Assembly (NCBI GenBank): GCA_002070955.1
Contig: MWEK01000036.1
Span: 1 to 42,644 of the forward strand
Length of the DNA stretch: 42,644 nt
Direction: 5' to 3'
Origin: Planctomycetes bacterium ADurb.Bin069
Lineage (GTDB): Bacteria > Planctomycetota > UBA8108 > UBA8890 > UBA8898
Shown: positions 14,855 through 24,363 of the stretch, in pieces
How positions within the stretch are numbered: position 1 is the first letter of the stretch
How the letters are laid out: each line of letters opens with the position of its first letter
Made by a program: the position numbers and the translations under genes
The notes under the pieces: generated by a model
Told to the model about the DNA's origin: nothing
Seen by the model: only the letters and a program-made list of their open reading frames with translations
Database searches by the model: none

Positions 14855-17425
14855 ATGGCGAGTCTATGTGTGCTGCTTATGGTGTGCGGCGCCGCCGATG
14901 GCGGCCGGTACGGCGATTTCGGTCCGGTACGGGTGCGAGTGGCGTGCGCCGAGGTCACGAACGTGTATCTCGAGAACGAGTTTCCCGCCCTGTTTCGGGA
15001 GCCGATGATGGCGGTCGTCCTCGAGAACACGGGCGTGGAGCCCGCGCGCATCGCCTGCCGTGCCGAAGTGGTCGACTTCCGCGGCAACCGGCGGGCGGTG
15101 CGTCCGCCCGAAACCGCCGTGGAGGCCGCCCCCGGCGAGAAGGCGCGGGTGGCGTTCACGACGGATCCCGCCCGCGGCGTGTTCACGCTGCGCGTGACGC
15201 TGCGCGGCGAAGGCGCGCTCGCCGCGCTGGGCGAGAAGGAGTTCACGGGCGGGTTCTCCGTGGCGCCGCCGGTGAGCACGCAGGTGATGCCGGACACGTT
15301 TTTCCGCGTCGAAGGCGACAAGCTCTGGCGGCCGTACACGGCGGAAGTGTGCCGCCGGATCGGCGCCAAGGTCGCCATGGTGCCCGTCTCGAGCCAGACC
15401 TCCCAGGAACTCCTCGACGGCTGGGCGACGGCGGCGCGGCAGCGCGGCCTGTCGCTGGTGCCGGTGTGCGGGGCGGACGACCTCTTCGGGATGCCCCAGA
15501 GCATCATGGCGACCCGGAGCGTCGAGCAGGCGCCCGCTGGGACGCGCGGCGTCTTGAATCGCTGCGTGTTCAGGCTGCCGCCGGACGAGCTGCGGACCGC
15601 CGTGTTCGCCCATGCGGCGCGGCAGACCCTGCAGGGCTACACGCTCTGCGGCGAGGTGACGCAGCTCGAGTACCTCCTCGCCCGTGCCGGGAAGGCCGAG
15701 AAGGCGAAGCTTTTGGAGCTCGGATTCGTGCTGGATGCCGGGGATGGTTCGGCGCCCCCTCCGGATCCGTACTTCCTGCGCATGCTCGACCGCTGCGGCG
15801 AGATCGCCAGAACGCACGGCGTGCGCGCCTCCCTGCAAGGGTTCGCGCCGTCGCAGGCCTGCGGAGGAGAGGCCGCGTCGCTTGTGGCCGCCTACACGCA
15901 GGCGTCGCTGGCGGGCTTCCACGCGGTGAGCGCCCGCGGACCGGGCGGCATCATGGAGTCTCCCGGCAGCGAGGGCTTCGTGCTGGGGCACGTGCACGCG
16001 GTGCTCGCGCATTTTCTGCGCGACAAGGTGCCGGTCGTCGATCTGTGGCCGCACCACACGCTGCTTGTCGGGTGCGTATTCGCTCACCCCGATGCGCGGC
16101 CCAAGGACGAAGTCAGGTCCGCGGAGCTCGCCGCCCGCGACGCGGTGGAGCAGGGCCCGCAGGACGACCTGAAAGTCGCCGTGATCTTCAGCCGCGCCGC
16201 GCGCAGCGCCGGCACCGACGCGAGCGAGATCATGATCCAGAAGGGCGGCGACTGCGCCGCGTACGACCTTTCGGGCAACGCGATCGGCACGCGGTACGAC
16301 GACGTGCTCGTGCTCCCCTTCGGAGATGAGCCGGTTTTGGTCACGACCCGGAGCCTCGGCGCGGCGGAGTTCGCCGGCAAGCTCCGCCATGCGCAGGTGC
16401 GGGGTCTGGACCTGTTTCACTGCGCGGTCATGCCGTTGGCGCGCCCCGCGTTCGAACTTCCCGAGGTGCGGCTCTTCCTGGACAACAGCGACACGCGGCC
16501 GCTCGAAGGGCTCGTCAAGGTGGAAAGCGAGGGCTGGCAGGCGGTCTCCGAAGGCGGCACGGGGTTCCTGTTGAAGGCGGGGGAGTCCGCCGAGCTCAAG
16601 GTGCCGATGCGGAAGATCGCCCGCCGGAACGATGGAATCTACCCCTTCCGGATCAGCGTAGAGACGCGCTTTGGTGTCCGCCAGTGGCAGCTCATGGTGC
16701 CGTCGGCGCTGGTGTGGGGCGCGAGCCCCCGCGTGGACGGCAAGCTCGATGAATGGGAGCGCTTGACGGGCCTCCCGTTCCCGGCGCCGCGCGCAAACGC
16801 GGAACTCGCCGGGGACGAGCCTTCCCCGCAAGGCATGCTTTGGGCGGCGCACGACCGCACGGCCGTGTACCTCGCGTGCAGGATCTCTGGGGTGGATGCC
16901 GCGACCGCGTGGAACGGCGATTCCTCGCCGGCCGGCCTGCGAGCCGCTTGCGCGGGGTTCGCGATCCAGGCGGCCTTCGGAGCGGAGACGCGGAGCGCGG
17001 ACTGCCCGCGGAAGCCCGGCGACCCGTGGTACTGGAAAGGCTTGATCAGGGACACGGAGCATCTTTTCCTCATTGCGCCGCGCGCCGATGGCGGCGCCGG
17101 CGTCCTAAGCCTGCATGATCCTTCCATGATCTGGGGCGAAACGTTTCTTCGCGGGGCGGACCCCGTCGATGGGGCGCAGGCCGTGGCGGTGCGCAGCCGG
17201 GACGGCATCGTCATCGAGGCGCGTATCCCCCGCAGCGCGGTGCCGAGCTTCGGCGCCGGCGGCGACACGGCGCGAATCGGTCTGGTCGTGCACGCCGGCG
17301 ACAAGACGCTGCAACTCGGGGAAGTTTACGGCGTGCCGTCGTACCTGGCGTCGGGCGGCTCGTTTCTTCCGGCGTCGCGCGCCGATCTGCTGCCGAATCT
17401 GATCGCGTGGGGCATCGTGCGGTAG
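14855..17425 (+). CDS. Large secreted protein with a CBM9-like C-terminal domain
   Basis: An 856-residue protein that I do not recognise as a whole. A short hydrophobic leader (MASLCVLLMVCGAADGG) suggests export. The N-terminal ~130 residues look like a beta-sandwich (VAVVLENTGVEPARIACRAEV-like strands). The middle, about 150-560, has alternating helices and strands with a barrel feel, but I could not place clear catalytic residues. The last ~230 residues, from SPRVDGKLDEWERL (about 627), match the start of a carbohydrate-binding family 9-like or DOMON-type sandwich of the kind fused to secreted glycosidases. ATG at 14855 is used; GTG at 14834 is an alternative, and an even longer open frame through noncoding DNA is unlikely. 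It follows the Gfo/Idh/MocA gene and may serve the same sugar pathway. Confidence 0.7.
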   Translation: MASLCVLLMVCGAADGGRYGDFGPVRVRVACAEVTNVYLENEFPALFREPMMAVVLENTGVEPARIACRAEVVDFRGNRRAVRPPETAVEAAPGEKARVAFTTDPARGVFTLRVTLRGEGALAALGEKEFTGGFSVAPPVSTQVMPDTFFRVEGDKLWRPYTAEVCRRIGAKVAMVPVSSQTSQELLDGWATAARQRGLSLVPVCGADDLFGMPQSIMATRSVEQAPAGTRGVLNRCVFRLPPDELRTAVFAHAARQTLQGYTLCGEVTQLEYLLARAGKAEKAKLLELGFVLDAGDGSAPPPDPYFLRMLDRCGEIARTHGVRASLQGFAPSQACGGEAASLVAAYTQASLAGFHAVSARGPGGIMESPGSEGFVLGHVHAVLAHFLRDKVPVVDLWPHHTLLVGCVFAHPDARPKDEVRSAELAARDAVEQGPQDDLKVAVIFSRAARSAGTDASEIMIQKGGDCAAYDLSGNAIGTRYDDVLVLPFGDEPVLVTTRSLGAAEFAGKLRHAQVRGLDLFHCAVMPLARPAFELPEVRLFLDNSDTRPLEGLVKVESEGWQAVSEGGTGFLLKAGESAELKVPMRKIARRNDGIYPFRISVETRFGVRQWQLMVPSALVWGASPRVDGKLDEWERLTGLPFPAPRANAELAGDEPSPQGMLWAAHDRTAVYLACRISGVDAATAWNGDSSPAGLRAACAGFAIQAAFGAETRSADCPRKPGDPWYWKGLIRDTEHLFLIAPRADGGAGVLSLHDPSMIWGETFLRGADPVDGAQAVAVRSRDGIVIEARIPRSAVPSFGAGGDTARIGLVVHAGDKTLQLGEVYGVPSYLASGGSFLPASRADLLPNLIAWGIVR

Positions 17426-17438
17426 GGCCGTAAAACAG

Positions 17439-17468
17439 ACGCGCGCGACCTGCGGCGGCCGCGCGCGT
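17439..17468 (+). terminator. Strong hairpin between convergent genes
   Basis: ACGCGCGCG (17439-17447) pairs with CGCGCGCGT (17460-17468) around a 12-nt loop, 14 nt after the stop of the 856-residue protein. A short T-run (17479-17482) follows some bases later, so termination is plausible but not textbook. Confidence 0.4.
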
Positions 17469-17585
17469 TCTAGCCCCGTTTTCCTCGCCTCACCCTCCTG
17501 CGGCCGCGGCACGCATGTGCGGTGCCGAAGCATCGTTCGCGCGCGGGGACGCGCAAACCGCGGTCGGTAGTGTTGTCGATTACCG

Positions 17586-20500
17586 TCAACGCGACCGCAG
17601 CACGCGGTCGCCGGTCGCCTCCTGAATCTGGAACACCGCGGCGCGGACGGCATCGATCGCGAAGAGTCGGCCGGCCCCGTCGCGCGCAATGCCCGCCCCT
17701 CCCGCGAGCGCGGGCCCGACACCCTTGGCGCCGCCGGACGCCATCCGGAGCGTACCCGTCGCCGCGTCCAGCACGAACACCGCCCGCGCCGTGAGCACGA
17801 GGGCGCCGCCGTCTGAGGGCACTATACAGGTTGCGGGGCCCTCGGCCGCAGGCAGCGCGGCGATCTGGACCAACTGCCCGGACGCCGCGGCGCGCGCAAT
17901 GATTCCTCCCGGCGCGGCGACGAGGATCTCGTCTCCCGCCCGCGCCACCGCCGTCAGATCGCCGAACGCTCCCTGCGCCACGGTCTCCCGGCGGCCGCTT
18001 TCCTTCTCGTACACACGGATGACGGCGTCGCCGTCGGCGACCAGCAGCGTGTCGTTCGCATCGCAGAAAAGCGCGGCGGGCGCCCGGAGCGCCGGGCCGG
18101 CGCCGATCGAGCCGCCGGAGACCACGCGGCGCGCGCCGGTCGCGAGGGTCACCGCCACGATGTTCCGGCTGCCCCGGCCGGCGATGTAGGCGGTGGCATC
18201 GCCGCGCAGCGCGACGGCGCGCGCGTCGAGGGCGGGCGCGCCGTCGGCGCCCTTGCTCACCAACGTGCGGTCGGCGGTCTGGATATCGACACGGTACACA
18301 TCGCCCTTGGCGCGCTCCGCGACAAAGAGCGCATTGGCCGCGGCGGCGATGCCCTGGGGGCGCCGCGGCTTGGGGCCGTTGCCCCAGGCGCCGGTCAGGA
18401 GCGTGAAGCGATCGCCCGAGGCCGGGTCCAGGCCGATGATCGCGGGAGTCGCCGGGTCGCTGAGGACCAACGCGCCGCCCTGCGGGTTGACCTCGAGATC
18501 GAAGACCGCGCCGGGGATCGGGCCGGCGCCGCGGCGCGCATCGGCCAGGATCGCGCGGTCGCCGCTGGGCAGCGCGACCGAGAGAATGATGGTCTCGGGC
18601 ATGGCGCAGGCCACGGCCAGCGTGCTCTGGTCGATGAGCGCGATCGCCCCGGGGCGCGTGAGGGCCGGGCCGGAGCCGACGCCCGCGCCGCTCACGATGG
18701 CGCGCGTGCCGTCCTCGACCTCGATGCGGACAATCGTGCCCTCGGCCCAGTCGGACACCAGCAGAGCGCCGTCCTGGAGCGCCGCGATGCCGCGCGGCGC
18801 CGCGAGGGCGGCTCCGCTGCCGAAGTCGCCGTTCGTGACGACGAGCGGCTCGCCGCTCACCGTGTTCATGCGCCACACGGCGCGGTTGCTCAGGGAGGTG
18901 CAGAAGGCGGCCTCGGGGCTCGTGCGCACGAAGGCATAGAAAACGGCGTTATTCAGGGTGAAGGGGCCGACCAGGTCGGCGCCGTTCTCGGACACGCTCA
19001 TGAAGTTCGGGATGTAGACGGCGTCGATCATCCCGTCGGCTCCGTCGATGTCCCAGGCGGGGAAGGGATGGATCGACGGCGCCGGGGCGCCGACGGCGAA
19101 AATGCCCCGCTGCACGTGGTCGCTGTAGAGCGGCTCGCCGCGGGAATCGAAGGCGATGCCGAGGGGCCCGTCGGGGGGCTCGCTTACCGTGCGCAGGAGC
19201 GCCACCACCGCGGCGCTGTCGTTCGCGTGGCCGAGCGTGTCGACCGCGCCCACGACGAAGGTGTTCTCCCCGGGCGTCAGGGCGACCGTGGCTTGGAAGC
19301 GGCGCTTGTCAGGGGCAAGCTGGGCCGCGCTGCCGTTGACCGTCACGCCGGCGACGCCGTCCTTGTCGTCGGCCGTCCCCTCGATCGTGATGGACGCGGC
19401 GGTGGTGATGCCGCCGAGGGGAAACAGGATTGCGACCGTCGGCGCATCCGGCGCAGCGGTGTAGCTGAATCCGTTCGGAAGCACCGCCCGGCCGTGGGGC
19501 GTCGTCACGGTGACGTCCACCGGCCCGAGCGCCTGACCGGCGGGCGTCGTGCCGGTAATCGTCGTCGCGCCCTGAACGACCGCGCTTTGGAGCGGGCGTC
19601 CGCCGATGGCGACCTCCGTGCCGGCGGCGGTGAAGAAGTCGCCCGAGATCGTGACCGGCGTGCCGCCCGTCACGGAGCCCGAGGCGGGGACGATGGAATC
19701 GATCTTCGGCGGCGAGGGGGGCGGGAGGTACGTAAAGGCTCCGGACAGGGTCGCGTTCTCGGCGCCTTCGAAGCGCGTAATCATGACGTCCACCGCGCCG
19801 GGCGCAGCGGCTGCCGGCGTCACGCAGGACAGCGTCTCGCTGTCGAGCACGTTCACCGAGGTTCCGGAGTCTTCTCCGAAGAGGACCGTCATGTCTTCCG
19901 GATTGGTGAATCCCGCGCCCTTGAGCTCCACCAGGGTTCCGCCGGCGAGCGGCCCCGAGGCGGGGTTGACCGAGTCGAGAGCGAGCGGCGCGTAGTACAA
20001 GAATCCGTCGGGGAGCACGGCCTCGCCGTTGGACGACGCGACCGTGACATCGACGCTGCCGGCCGCGGCGGCGGGGGGCGTCTCGCAGACGATCGTGCCG
20101 CTGTCGGGAAGCTCGGTGATCACGGCCGGCGCGGCGCCGAAACGCACCTCCGTGTCCTGGAGCGACGTGAAGCCCGCGCCGCTGATAGTGACGGTCGTTC
20201 CGCCGGCCGTCGGGCCGAAGTCGGGGACGACGGCGTCGATGCGCATCGATGCCAGGTACGTGAAGCCGTCGGGAAGGGTCGCCTCTCCGTTGGCGCAGTC
20301 AACCTGCACGTTCACGGGGCCGGGCGCATCGCCGGGAGGCGTCGTGCCTCGGACGGTGCGGCTGTCGATGACCTCGGTTCCGAGGAGTTCACGGTCGCCG
20401 ATCAGGACGCGCAAGTCGCCCGTGTGGGTGAAGGCCGTGCCCGTGATCGTGACGAGGGTGCCGCCCGCCAGCGGACCGTGGGGCGGCGCCACCGATTTGA

Positions 20501-21437
20501 TGGAGACCTCGCCCGCCTCGGGATCGAAGTACGTGAACCCGCCGGGCAGAACGCCCTCTCCGAAGCCGTGCGCGACCCTCACATCCACGCGTCCCGGCCG
20601 CGCCGCGGGGGGCGTCGTCGCGTCGATGCGCGCGCCTGCGTCCTCGACGCTCGCCGACGTCGCCTGCCCGTCGCCGAAAAACACCGCCACGTCCGGGGCG
20701 TCCGCGAACCCGAGGCCCGCGATGGCCACCGGCGTGCCTCCGCTCACGGGGCCGCGGGCGGGGGTGACCGACGCGACGGTCGGAGCGCCGACGTAGTTGA
20801 ACGCCGCCACCAGCGTGCCCGTGCCGTAGTAGTTGACGATCCGGAGGTCGGCGAAGCCCGCGTGCGCCGCGGGCGGCGTGACCGCCTCGATGACCCGGTC
20901 GTCCTTGACTTCGAACTGCGAGACCGGCGTGCCGCCCAGCGTGATCGTCGTGCCGGCGCTGTCAGTGAAGCGGGCGCCGAAAATCTGGATCCTGGTGCCG
21001 CCCGCCAGCGGTCCGCGGGCCGGCGACACGGCCGTGATCTCGGGCACGGCGTAGAGGTACGCACGGGACAGTCTGTGCTCGCCCGCGGCGGTCTTGACGG
21101 ACACATCCACCGCGCCGGGGGCATCGCCCGCGGGCACGATGACTTCCAGGGCGGTCGCCGAGGCGTTGGAGCCCGCCAAAACCTGGGCTTCCTTCGCCCC
21201 GAAGAAGATCCGCGTCTTGTCGGGCGCCGCGAAGTTCTTGCCGGTCAGGCCGACGGCGTTGCCTCCCGCGAGGGGACCGATGGCGGGTTTGATCGCGCTC
21301 AAGCGTGGGAGCGAAGCGTCCGAGGATTCGCGAAAGCGGCGACTGTTATCGCGCTGGCACCCGCACACGGCCGCAAGCAGAAGCGCGATACATGCTCCCG
21401 GGAGGAGCTTCGCGGAGAAGGTTCTGCGTGCCATCAT
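17586..21437 (-). CDS. Giant IPT/TIG-repeat lipoprotein with a C-terminal propeller
   Basis: A 1283-residue lipoprotein. The start is the first of two adjacent ATGs (21437), with AGGAG 8 nt upstream. The signal LLPGACIALLLAAVCGC places the acylated cysteine at residue 27 (or 25). Residues about 44-665 hold seven IPT/TIG immunoglobulin-like repeats of about 88 residues. Each begins with a V-x-P-x-x-G-P-x-x-G-G-T string, as in AVSPARGPLAGGTRI, and carries an A-P-G-x-V-D-V-x-V core. A separate Ig-like domain (666-750, GTADDKDGVAGVTVNGS) follows. The C-terminal ~530 residues form NHL/propeller-like repeats with GSGPAL, RGIAAL and LLVSDWAEGTIVRIE-type motifs. Such proteins act at the cell surface in adhesion or ligand display; no catalytic motif is seen. 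It is transcribed from a near-consensus promoter at 21572-21600. Confidence 0.85.
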   Translation of the reverse strand: MMARRTFSAKLLPGACIALLLAAVCGCQRDNSRRFRESSDASLPRLSAIKPAIGPLAGGNAVGLTGKNFAAPDKTRIFFGAKEAQVLAGSNASATALEVIVPAGDAPGAVDVSVKTAAGEHRLSRAYLYAVPEITAVSPARGPLAGGTRIQIFGARFTDSAGTTITLGGTPVSQFEVKDDRVIEAVTPPAAHAGFADLRIVNYYGTGTLVAAFNYVGAPTVASVTPARGPVSGGTPVAIAGLGFADAPDVAVFFGDGQATSASVEDAGARIDATTPPAARPGRVDVRVAHGFGEGVLPGGFTYFDPEAGEVSIKSVAPPHGPLAGGTLVTITGTAFTHTGDLRVLIGDRELLGTEVIDSRTVRGTTPPGDAPGPVNVQVDCANGEATLPDGFTYLASMRIDAVVPDFGPTAGGTTVTISGAGFTSLQDTEVRFGAAPAVITELPDSGTIVCETPPAAAAGSVDVTVASSNGEAVLPDGFLYYAPLALDSVNPASGPLAGGTLVELKGAGFTNPEDMTVLFGEDSGTSVNVLDSETLSCVTPAAAAPGAVDVMITRFEGAENATLSGAFTYLPPPSPPKIDSIVPASGSVTGGTPVTISGDFFTAAGTEVAIGGRPLQSAVVQGATTITGTTPAGQALGPVDVTVTTPHGRAVLPNGFSYTAAPDAPTVAILFPLGGITTAASITIEGTADDKDGVAGVTVNGSAAQLAPDKRRFQATVALTPGENTFVVGAVDTLGHANDSAAVVALLRTVSEPPDGPLGIAFDSRGEPLYSDHVQRGIFAVGAPAPSIHPFPAWDIDGADGMIDAVYIPNFMSVSENGADLVGPFTLNNAVFYAFVRTSPEAAFCTSLSNRAVWRMNTVSGEPLVVTNGDFGSGAALAAPRGIAALQDGALLVSDWAEGTIVRIEVEDGTRAIVSGAGVGSGPALTRPGAIALIDQSTLAVACAMPETIILSVALPSGDRAILADARRGAGPIPGAVFDLEVNPQGGALVLSDPATPAIIGLDPASGDRFTLLTGAWGNGPKPRRPQGIAAAANALFVAERAKGDVYRVDIQTADRTLVSKGADGAPALDARAVALRGDATAYIAGRGSRNIVAVTLATGARRVVSGGSIGAGPALRAPAALFCDANDTLLVADGDAVIRVYEKESGRRETVAQGAFGDLTAVARAGDEILVAAPGGIIARAAASGQLVQIAALPAAEGPATCIVPSDGGALVLTARAVFVLDAATGTLRMASGGAKGVGPALAGGAGIARDGAGRLFAIDAVRAAVFQIQEATGDRVLRSR

Positions 21438-21571
21438 CGAGGATTCTCCTGTCGGTTGGCGCCGCGGACGACGGCGGCACGACAACGCGCGCGCGTCGCT
21501 CGAAACGCCAAGACGATCGCGACGGATCCCGTAATAACGCAAGCCCTCGTCTACTATTAAATGTTAGATCG

Positions 21572-21600
21572 ATTGTAACCTTGGCGCGGATGGCAGTCAA
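21572..21600 (-). promoter_or_regulatory. Near-consensus sigma-70-type promoter for the TIG lipoprotein
   Basis: Read on the minus strand, TTGACT is followed after exactly 17 nt by TACAAT. Both hexamers match consensus at five of six positions. Transcription would start near 21565, leaving a leader of about 130 nt before the ATG at 21437. The promoter lies in an AT-rich pocket of otherwise G+C-rich DNA. Confidence 0.6.
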
Positions 21601-21806
21601 TCCGGGCCGCAGGCAAGACCTGTAAGCGGACGCCGGCGCCGGACTTGCGGTGCGGCGCCGGCGGGCCGCGTGCGGGTGCGCGCTTTTTGTCCCCCCGAGA
21701 AGCCGGCGGCCTTCCGGCGATCGCGCGCGCGGCGTCCGAGCGAGAAGCGGTGGCCGCCGCGGGATTCTGCCGTAGAATCGACGGCCGTCCACCGGATTCC
21801 AACCCT

Positions 21807-23102
21807 ATGACCGAGGCCCTCGTTGCCGGCATTCCCGCGGCGGTTTTTTTCGTCCTCGCTCTCGCGCGGCCCGCCTGGGGGCTTGTCTTCTTCGTTCTTG
21901 CGCGCGGCGCCGCGGATGCTTTCTCCGAAACGCGCCTTGAAGTCCTCGGCGCGGCCGTCAACCCCGCCGCGGCTCTCGGCGTCGCCGCGCTGGCCGCGGC
22001 CGCGGTGCGCGCGCGGCGACTCGACCGCGCCGATTGGCGCCTTTGCGTCCCGCTCGCCGTTCTCTTGGCCGTCGTCGGCTTCGAGGCGGCCGTGGGGCTT
22101 GCGACTTTCGGCCGCGGTCAGGCCGGGGACGCGCTGCGGGAGCTCCTGCGCGTCGCATCGCTTGCCGCTTTTTTCATCCTGGTTCTTGCTCTGCCGTCTC
22201 CGCGGGAGCGGCGCCGAGTGTACCGCGCGGTTCTGGCGGCGATCGCGATGTGCGCCGTCTGGGGCGCCGTTCAGTACGCGGCCGGCGAGGGGACTTTGGA
22301 GTTGACCAGCGGCGTGCGCCGCGCGCGCGGGCCCTTCGCCTATCCCAACACGCTGGCCTACACGGCGCTCCTCGGCGCCGCGCTTCTCGGCGGGGAGGCT
22401 CTGGCCGGCGTTTCGCGGCGGGCCGAAGGGTGGGCTCGCGCCGCCGGCGCGGGCGCGCTGCTCGTCGTCCTCGCCCTCACGGCCAGCGTCACCGTGATCG
22501 CCCTCGCCTTTCTGGCGCTCGGGCTCTTCCTCGTCCTGACGCGGAGGGCCGCGTTGCTGGCGGCGGCGGCCGTTCTGGTTCTTGCCGCCTGCCCGCTTCT
22601 CCTGCCGCGCCTGGCGATGCTGGCCGCCTCGGAGCCCGCGGTCGATCTTGCCGGCGGCCATGCTCGGAACACGCTTACGGCGCGCCTCGACATCTGGCGG
22701 GGGCTTCTGGCGGTGGCGCGCGAACGGCCGCTGTGGGGGTGGGGCCTGAGAAGCGTGCCCCGCGTCAACCCGGTCCAAGAGGAATTCCGCGAGGCGGGCA
22801 GCGAACCTCACAATGATTTCCTGCTTTTTCTGGTGGAGGGCGGGGTGTTCGGGCTGGCGGGCTTCGTCGCCTTCCATGTGGCCGCGCTGAGAATGCTGGC
22901 GCGCCGCGCCGCCGCCGCGCCCGCCGGCGCGGGCAAGGGACGCCTGACGGGCCTGTGGGTGGCGTACGTTTGCATGTTGACGGGGAGCCTCGGCAACAAC
23001 CTGTTGAGCTTCACGGCGTTGCTCGTGATGTTCTGGGGAGCGGCGGCCGCCTGCGTCCCGGAAGAAAGCGAGGGCTGCTGTGCGCCCCGGGCGGCGGATT
23101 GA
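21807..23102 (+). CDS. O-antigen ligase/polymerase-like membrane protein
   Basis: A 431-residue protein with about ten to twelve transmembrane segments and a periplasmic loop typical of the O-antigen ligase (WaaL/Wzy, PF04932) superfamily. The family motif appears as SEPHNDFLLFLVEGGVFGL at about residue 331, the H-N-x-F/Y-L signature, after TARLDIWRGLLAVARERPLWG, which precedes the motif in most members. It should join or polymerise lipid-linked glycans on the outer face of the inner membrane. It is the only plus-strand gene of the local glycan locus; the four others run toward it on the minus strand. The start ATG at 21807 lacks a strong ribosome binding site. Whether it is a ligase or a polymerase cannot be told from sequence. 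Confidence 0.87.
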   Translation: MTEALVAGIPAAVFFVLALARPAWGLVFFVLARGAADAFSETRLEVLGAAVNPAAALGVAALAAAAVRARRLDRADWRLCVPLAVLLAVVGFEAAVGLATFGRGQAGDALRELLRVASLAAFFILVLALPSPRERRRVYRAVLAAIAMCAVWGAVQYAAGEGTLELTSGVRRARGPFAYPNTLAYTALLGAALLGGEALAGVSRRAEGWARAAGAGALLVVLALTASVTVIALAFLALGLFLVLTRRAALLAAAAVLVLAACPLLLPRLAMLAASEPAVDLAGGHARNTLTARLDIWRGLLAVARERPLWGWGLRSVPRVNPVQEEFREAGSEPHNDFLLFLVEGGVFGLAGFVAFHVAALRMLARRAAAAPAGAGKGRLTGLWVAYVCMLTGSLGNNLLSFTALLVMFWGAAAACVPEESEGCCAPRAAD

Positions 23103-23119
23103 TTCGCGCCCGCCGCGCC

Positions 23120-24361
23120 TCACTGGCGCAGGGCGTCCCGGTAGACCGCCTCCAAGTCCCGCGCGTACCGCTCCTCGCTGAAGTCCCGCGCGGCGGCGCG
23201 CGCGGCGGCGCGCCCCAGGCGTTCGGCGAGGCCGTGGTCCGCGCACAACGCGGAGATCGCGCGGGCCAGCGCCCCCGCATCGCCGGGAGGAACAAGGAGG
23301 CCGTCGACGCCCTCCTTGACGATCTCGGGAACTCCGCCCATGCGGCTCGCGATGACCGCCGTTCCCTGCGCGAAGGCCTCGAGCGCCGCCATGGGACAGT
23401 TCTCGTACCAGCGCGAAGGCAAGACCAGCGCCGCCGCTTCCGCGAGGGCGCGGGTCTTGTCCGCGCCGTCCAGGAAACCGGCGAAGCGTGCCGGGACGCC
23501 GCGCTCGCGGGCGCGCGCTTCGAGAGCCGCGCGCTCGGGCCCCTCGCCAGCGATGACGAGCGCCGCGTCGCGGAGGCCGGCCAGAGCCCACGCGTCGATG
23601 AGGGTGCGTGCGCCTTTTTCGGAGTGCAGGCGGCCGAGGAAAAGCAAGGTCCGCGGGTGCGCCTTTCGCGGCGGCGTGCTGGGCGGCGCGGCCGCCGGCG
23701 CCGCGTTACGCACGATCCTGATCCGGCGGCGGGGGATGCCGGCCTCGACGGCGCGGGCGGCCATGAATTCGCTCGGGGCGATGAACAAGCGGATGGCGCT
23801 CCAATAGCGGCGGTGGGCCAGGGCCTCCAGCCAGCAGACGAGCGACGCGAGCGCCGAGCCCTTGACGCAACGGAAGCGGACCGCGTCGAAGGGGCCGTGC
23901 GCCAGGCAGGAGCTGCAGGGCCGTTCGCCGTCCCGGCCGGGCCTGAGCATGCGGTAGGCCGGACAGAAGAGTTTGTAGTCGTGGAGCGTCATCACGATGG
24001 GAATGCCGCGGCGCGTCAAGGAAGGAATGATGCGCGGCGAGAGGTGGTGGTAGATGTTGTGCAGGTGGACGAGGTCGGGCTTGGCCGCGCGGATGAAACG
24101 CTCGAAGGCCGGGACGACCGCGGTCCCCCGCAGGATGCGGGCTAACGCCGCGACACGCCGTCCGGCCGAGACCCGCGTTTTCTCCAGGTCGATGGGGGGG
24201 ACGTACGCCGCGGTCACCCCCGCGGTGAAATTGCGTTCGTCGGCCTGGCCGAAAGCCATGGCGTGGTGGCCGCGCTCGGCGAGGAGGCGCAGCGTCTGGG
24301 CGACGACCGTCGTGACTCCGTCGCGCGGATAGAGGTACTTGTTGACCTGCAGGATGCGCAC
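23120..24361 (-). CDS. GT4-family glycosyltransferase
   Basis: A 413-residue GT-B-fold retaining glycosyltransferase of family 4. The N-terminal acceptor domain begins MRILQVNKYLYPRDGVTTVV and includes PDLVHLHNIYHHLSPRI. The C-terminal donor domain starts TLLFLGRLHSEKGARTLIDA and contains the E-x7-E type motif in SRWYENCPMAALEAFAQGTA, followed by SRMGGVPEIV. A cluster of cysteines near residues 148-165 (PCSSCLAHG ... FRCVKGS) is an accessory feature seen in some of these enzymes. The start is GTG with GAGGAGG 7 nt upstream. Only 2 nt separate it from the stop of the phosphohydrolase gene, so both sit in one operon. Sugar donor and acceptor are unknown. Confidence 0.9.
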   Translation of the reverse strand: MRILQVNKYLYPRDGVTTVVAQTLRLLAERGHHAMAFGQADERNFTAGVTAAYVPPIDLEKTRVSAGRRVAALARILRGTAVVPAFERFIRAAKPDLVHLHNIYHHLSPRIIPSLTRRGIPIVMTLHDYKLFCPAYRMLRPGRDGERPCSSCLAHGPFDAVRFRCVKGSALASLVCWLEALAHRRYWSAIRLFIAPSEFMAARAVEAGIPRRRIRIVRNAAPAAAPPSTPPRKAHPRTLLFLGRLHSEKGARTLIDAWALAGLRDAALVIAGEGPERAALEARARERGVPARFAGFLDGADKTRALAEAAALVLPSRWYENCPMAALEAFAQGTAVIASRMGGVPEIVKEGVDGLLVPPGDAGALARAISALCADHGLAERLGRAAARAAARDFSEERYARDLEAVYRDALRQ

Positions 24362-24363
24362 GG

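Noticed and set aside
14278..16329. A 683-codon plus-strand frame overlapping the Gfo/Idh/MocA end and the 856-residue protein
   Set aside because: It is out of frame with both supported genes and almost entirely Arg/Ala/Gly, typical of shadow frames.
19068..21560. An 830-codon open frame antisense to the TIG lipoprotein
   Set aside because: Its repeats are the antisense of the TIG repeats; it has no signal or family pattern, while the minus strand has a promoter, ribosome binding site and lipobox.
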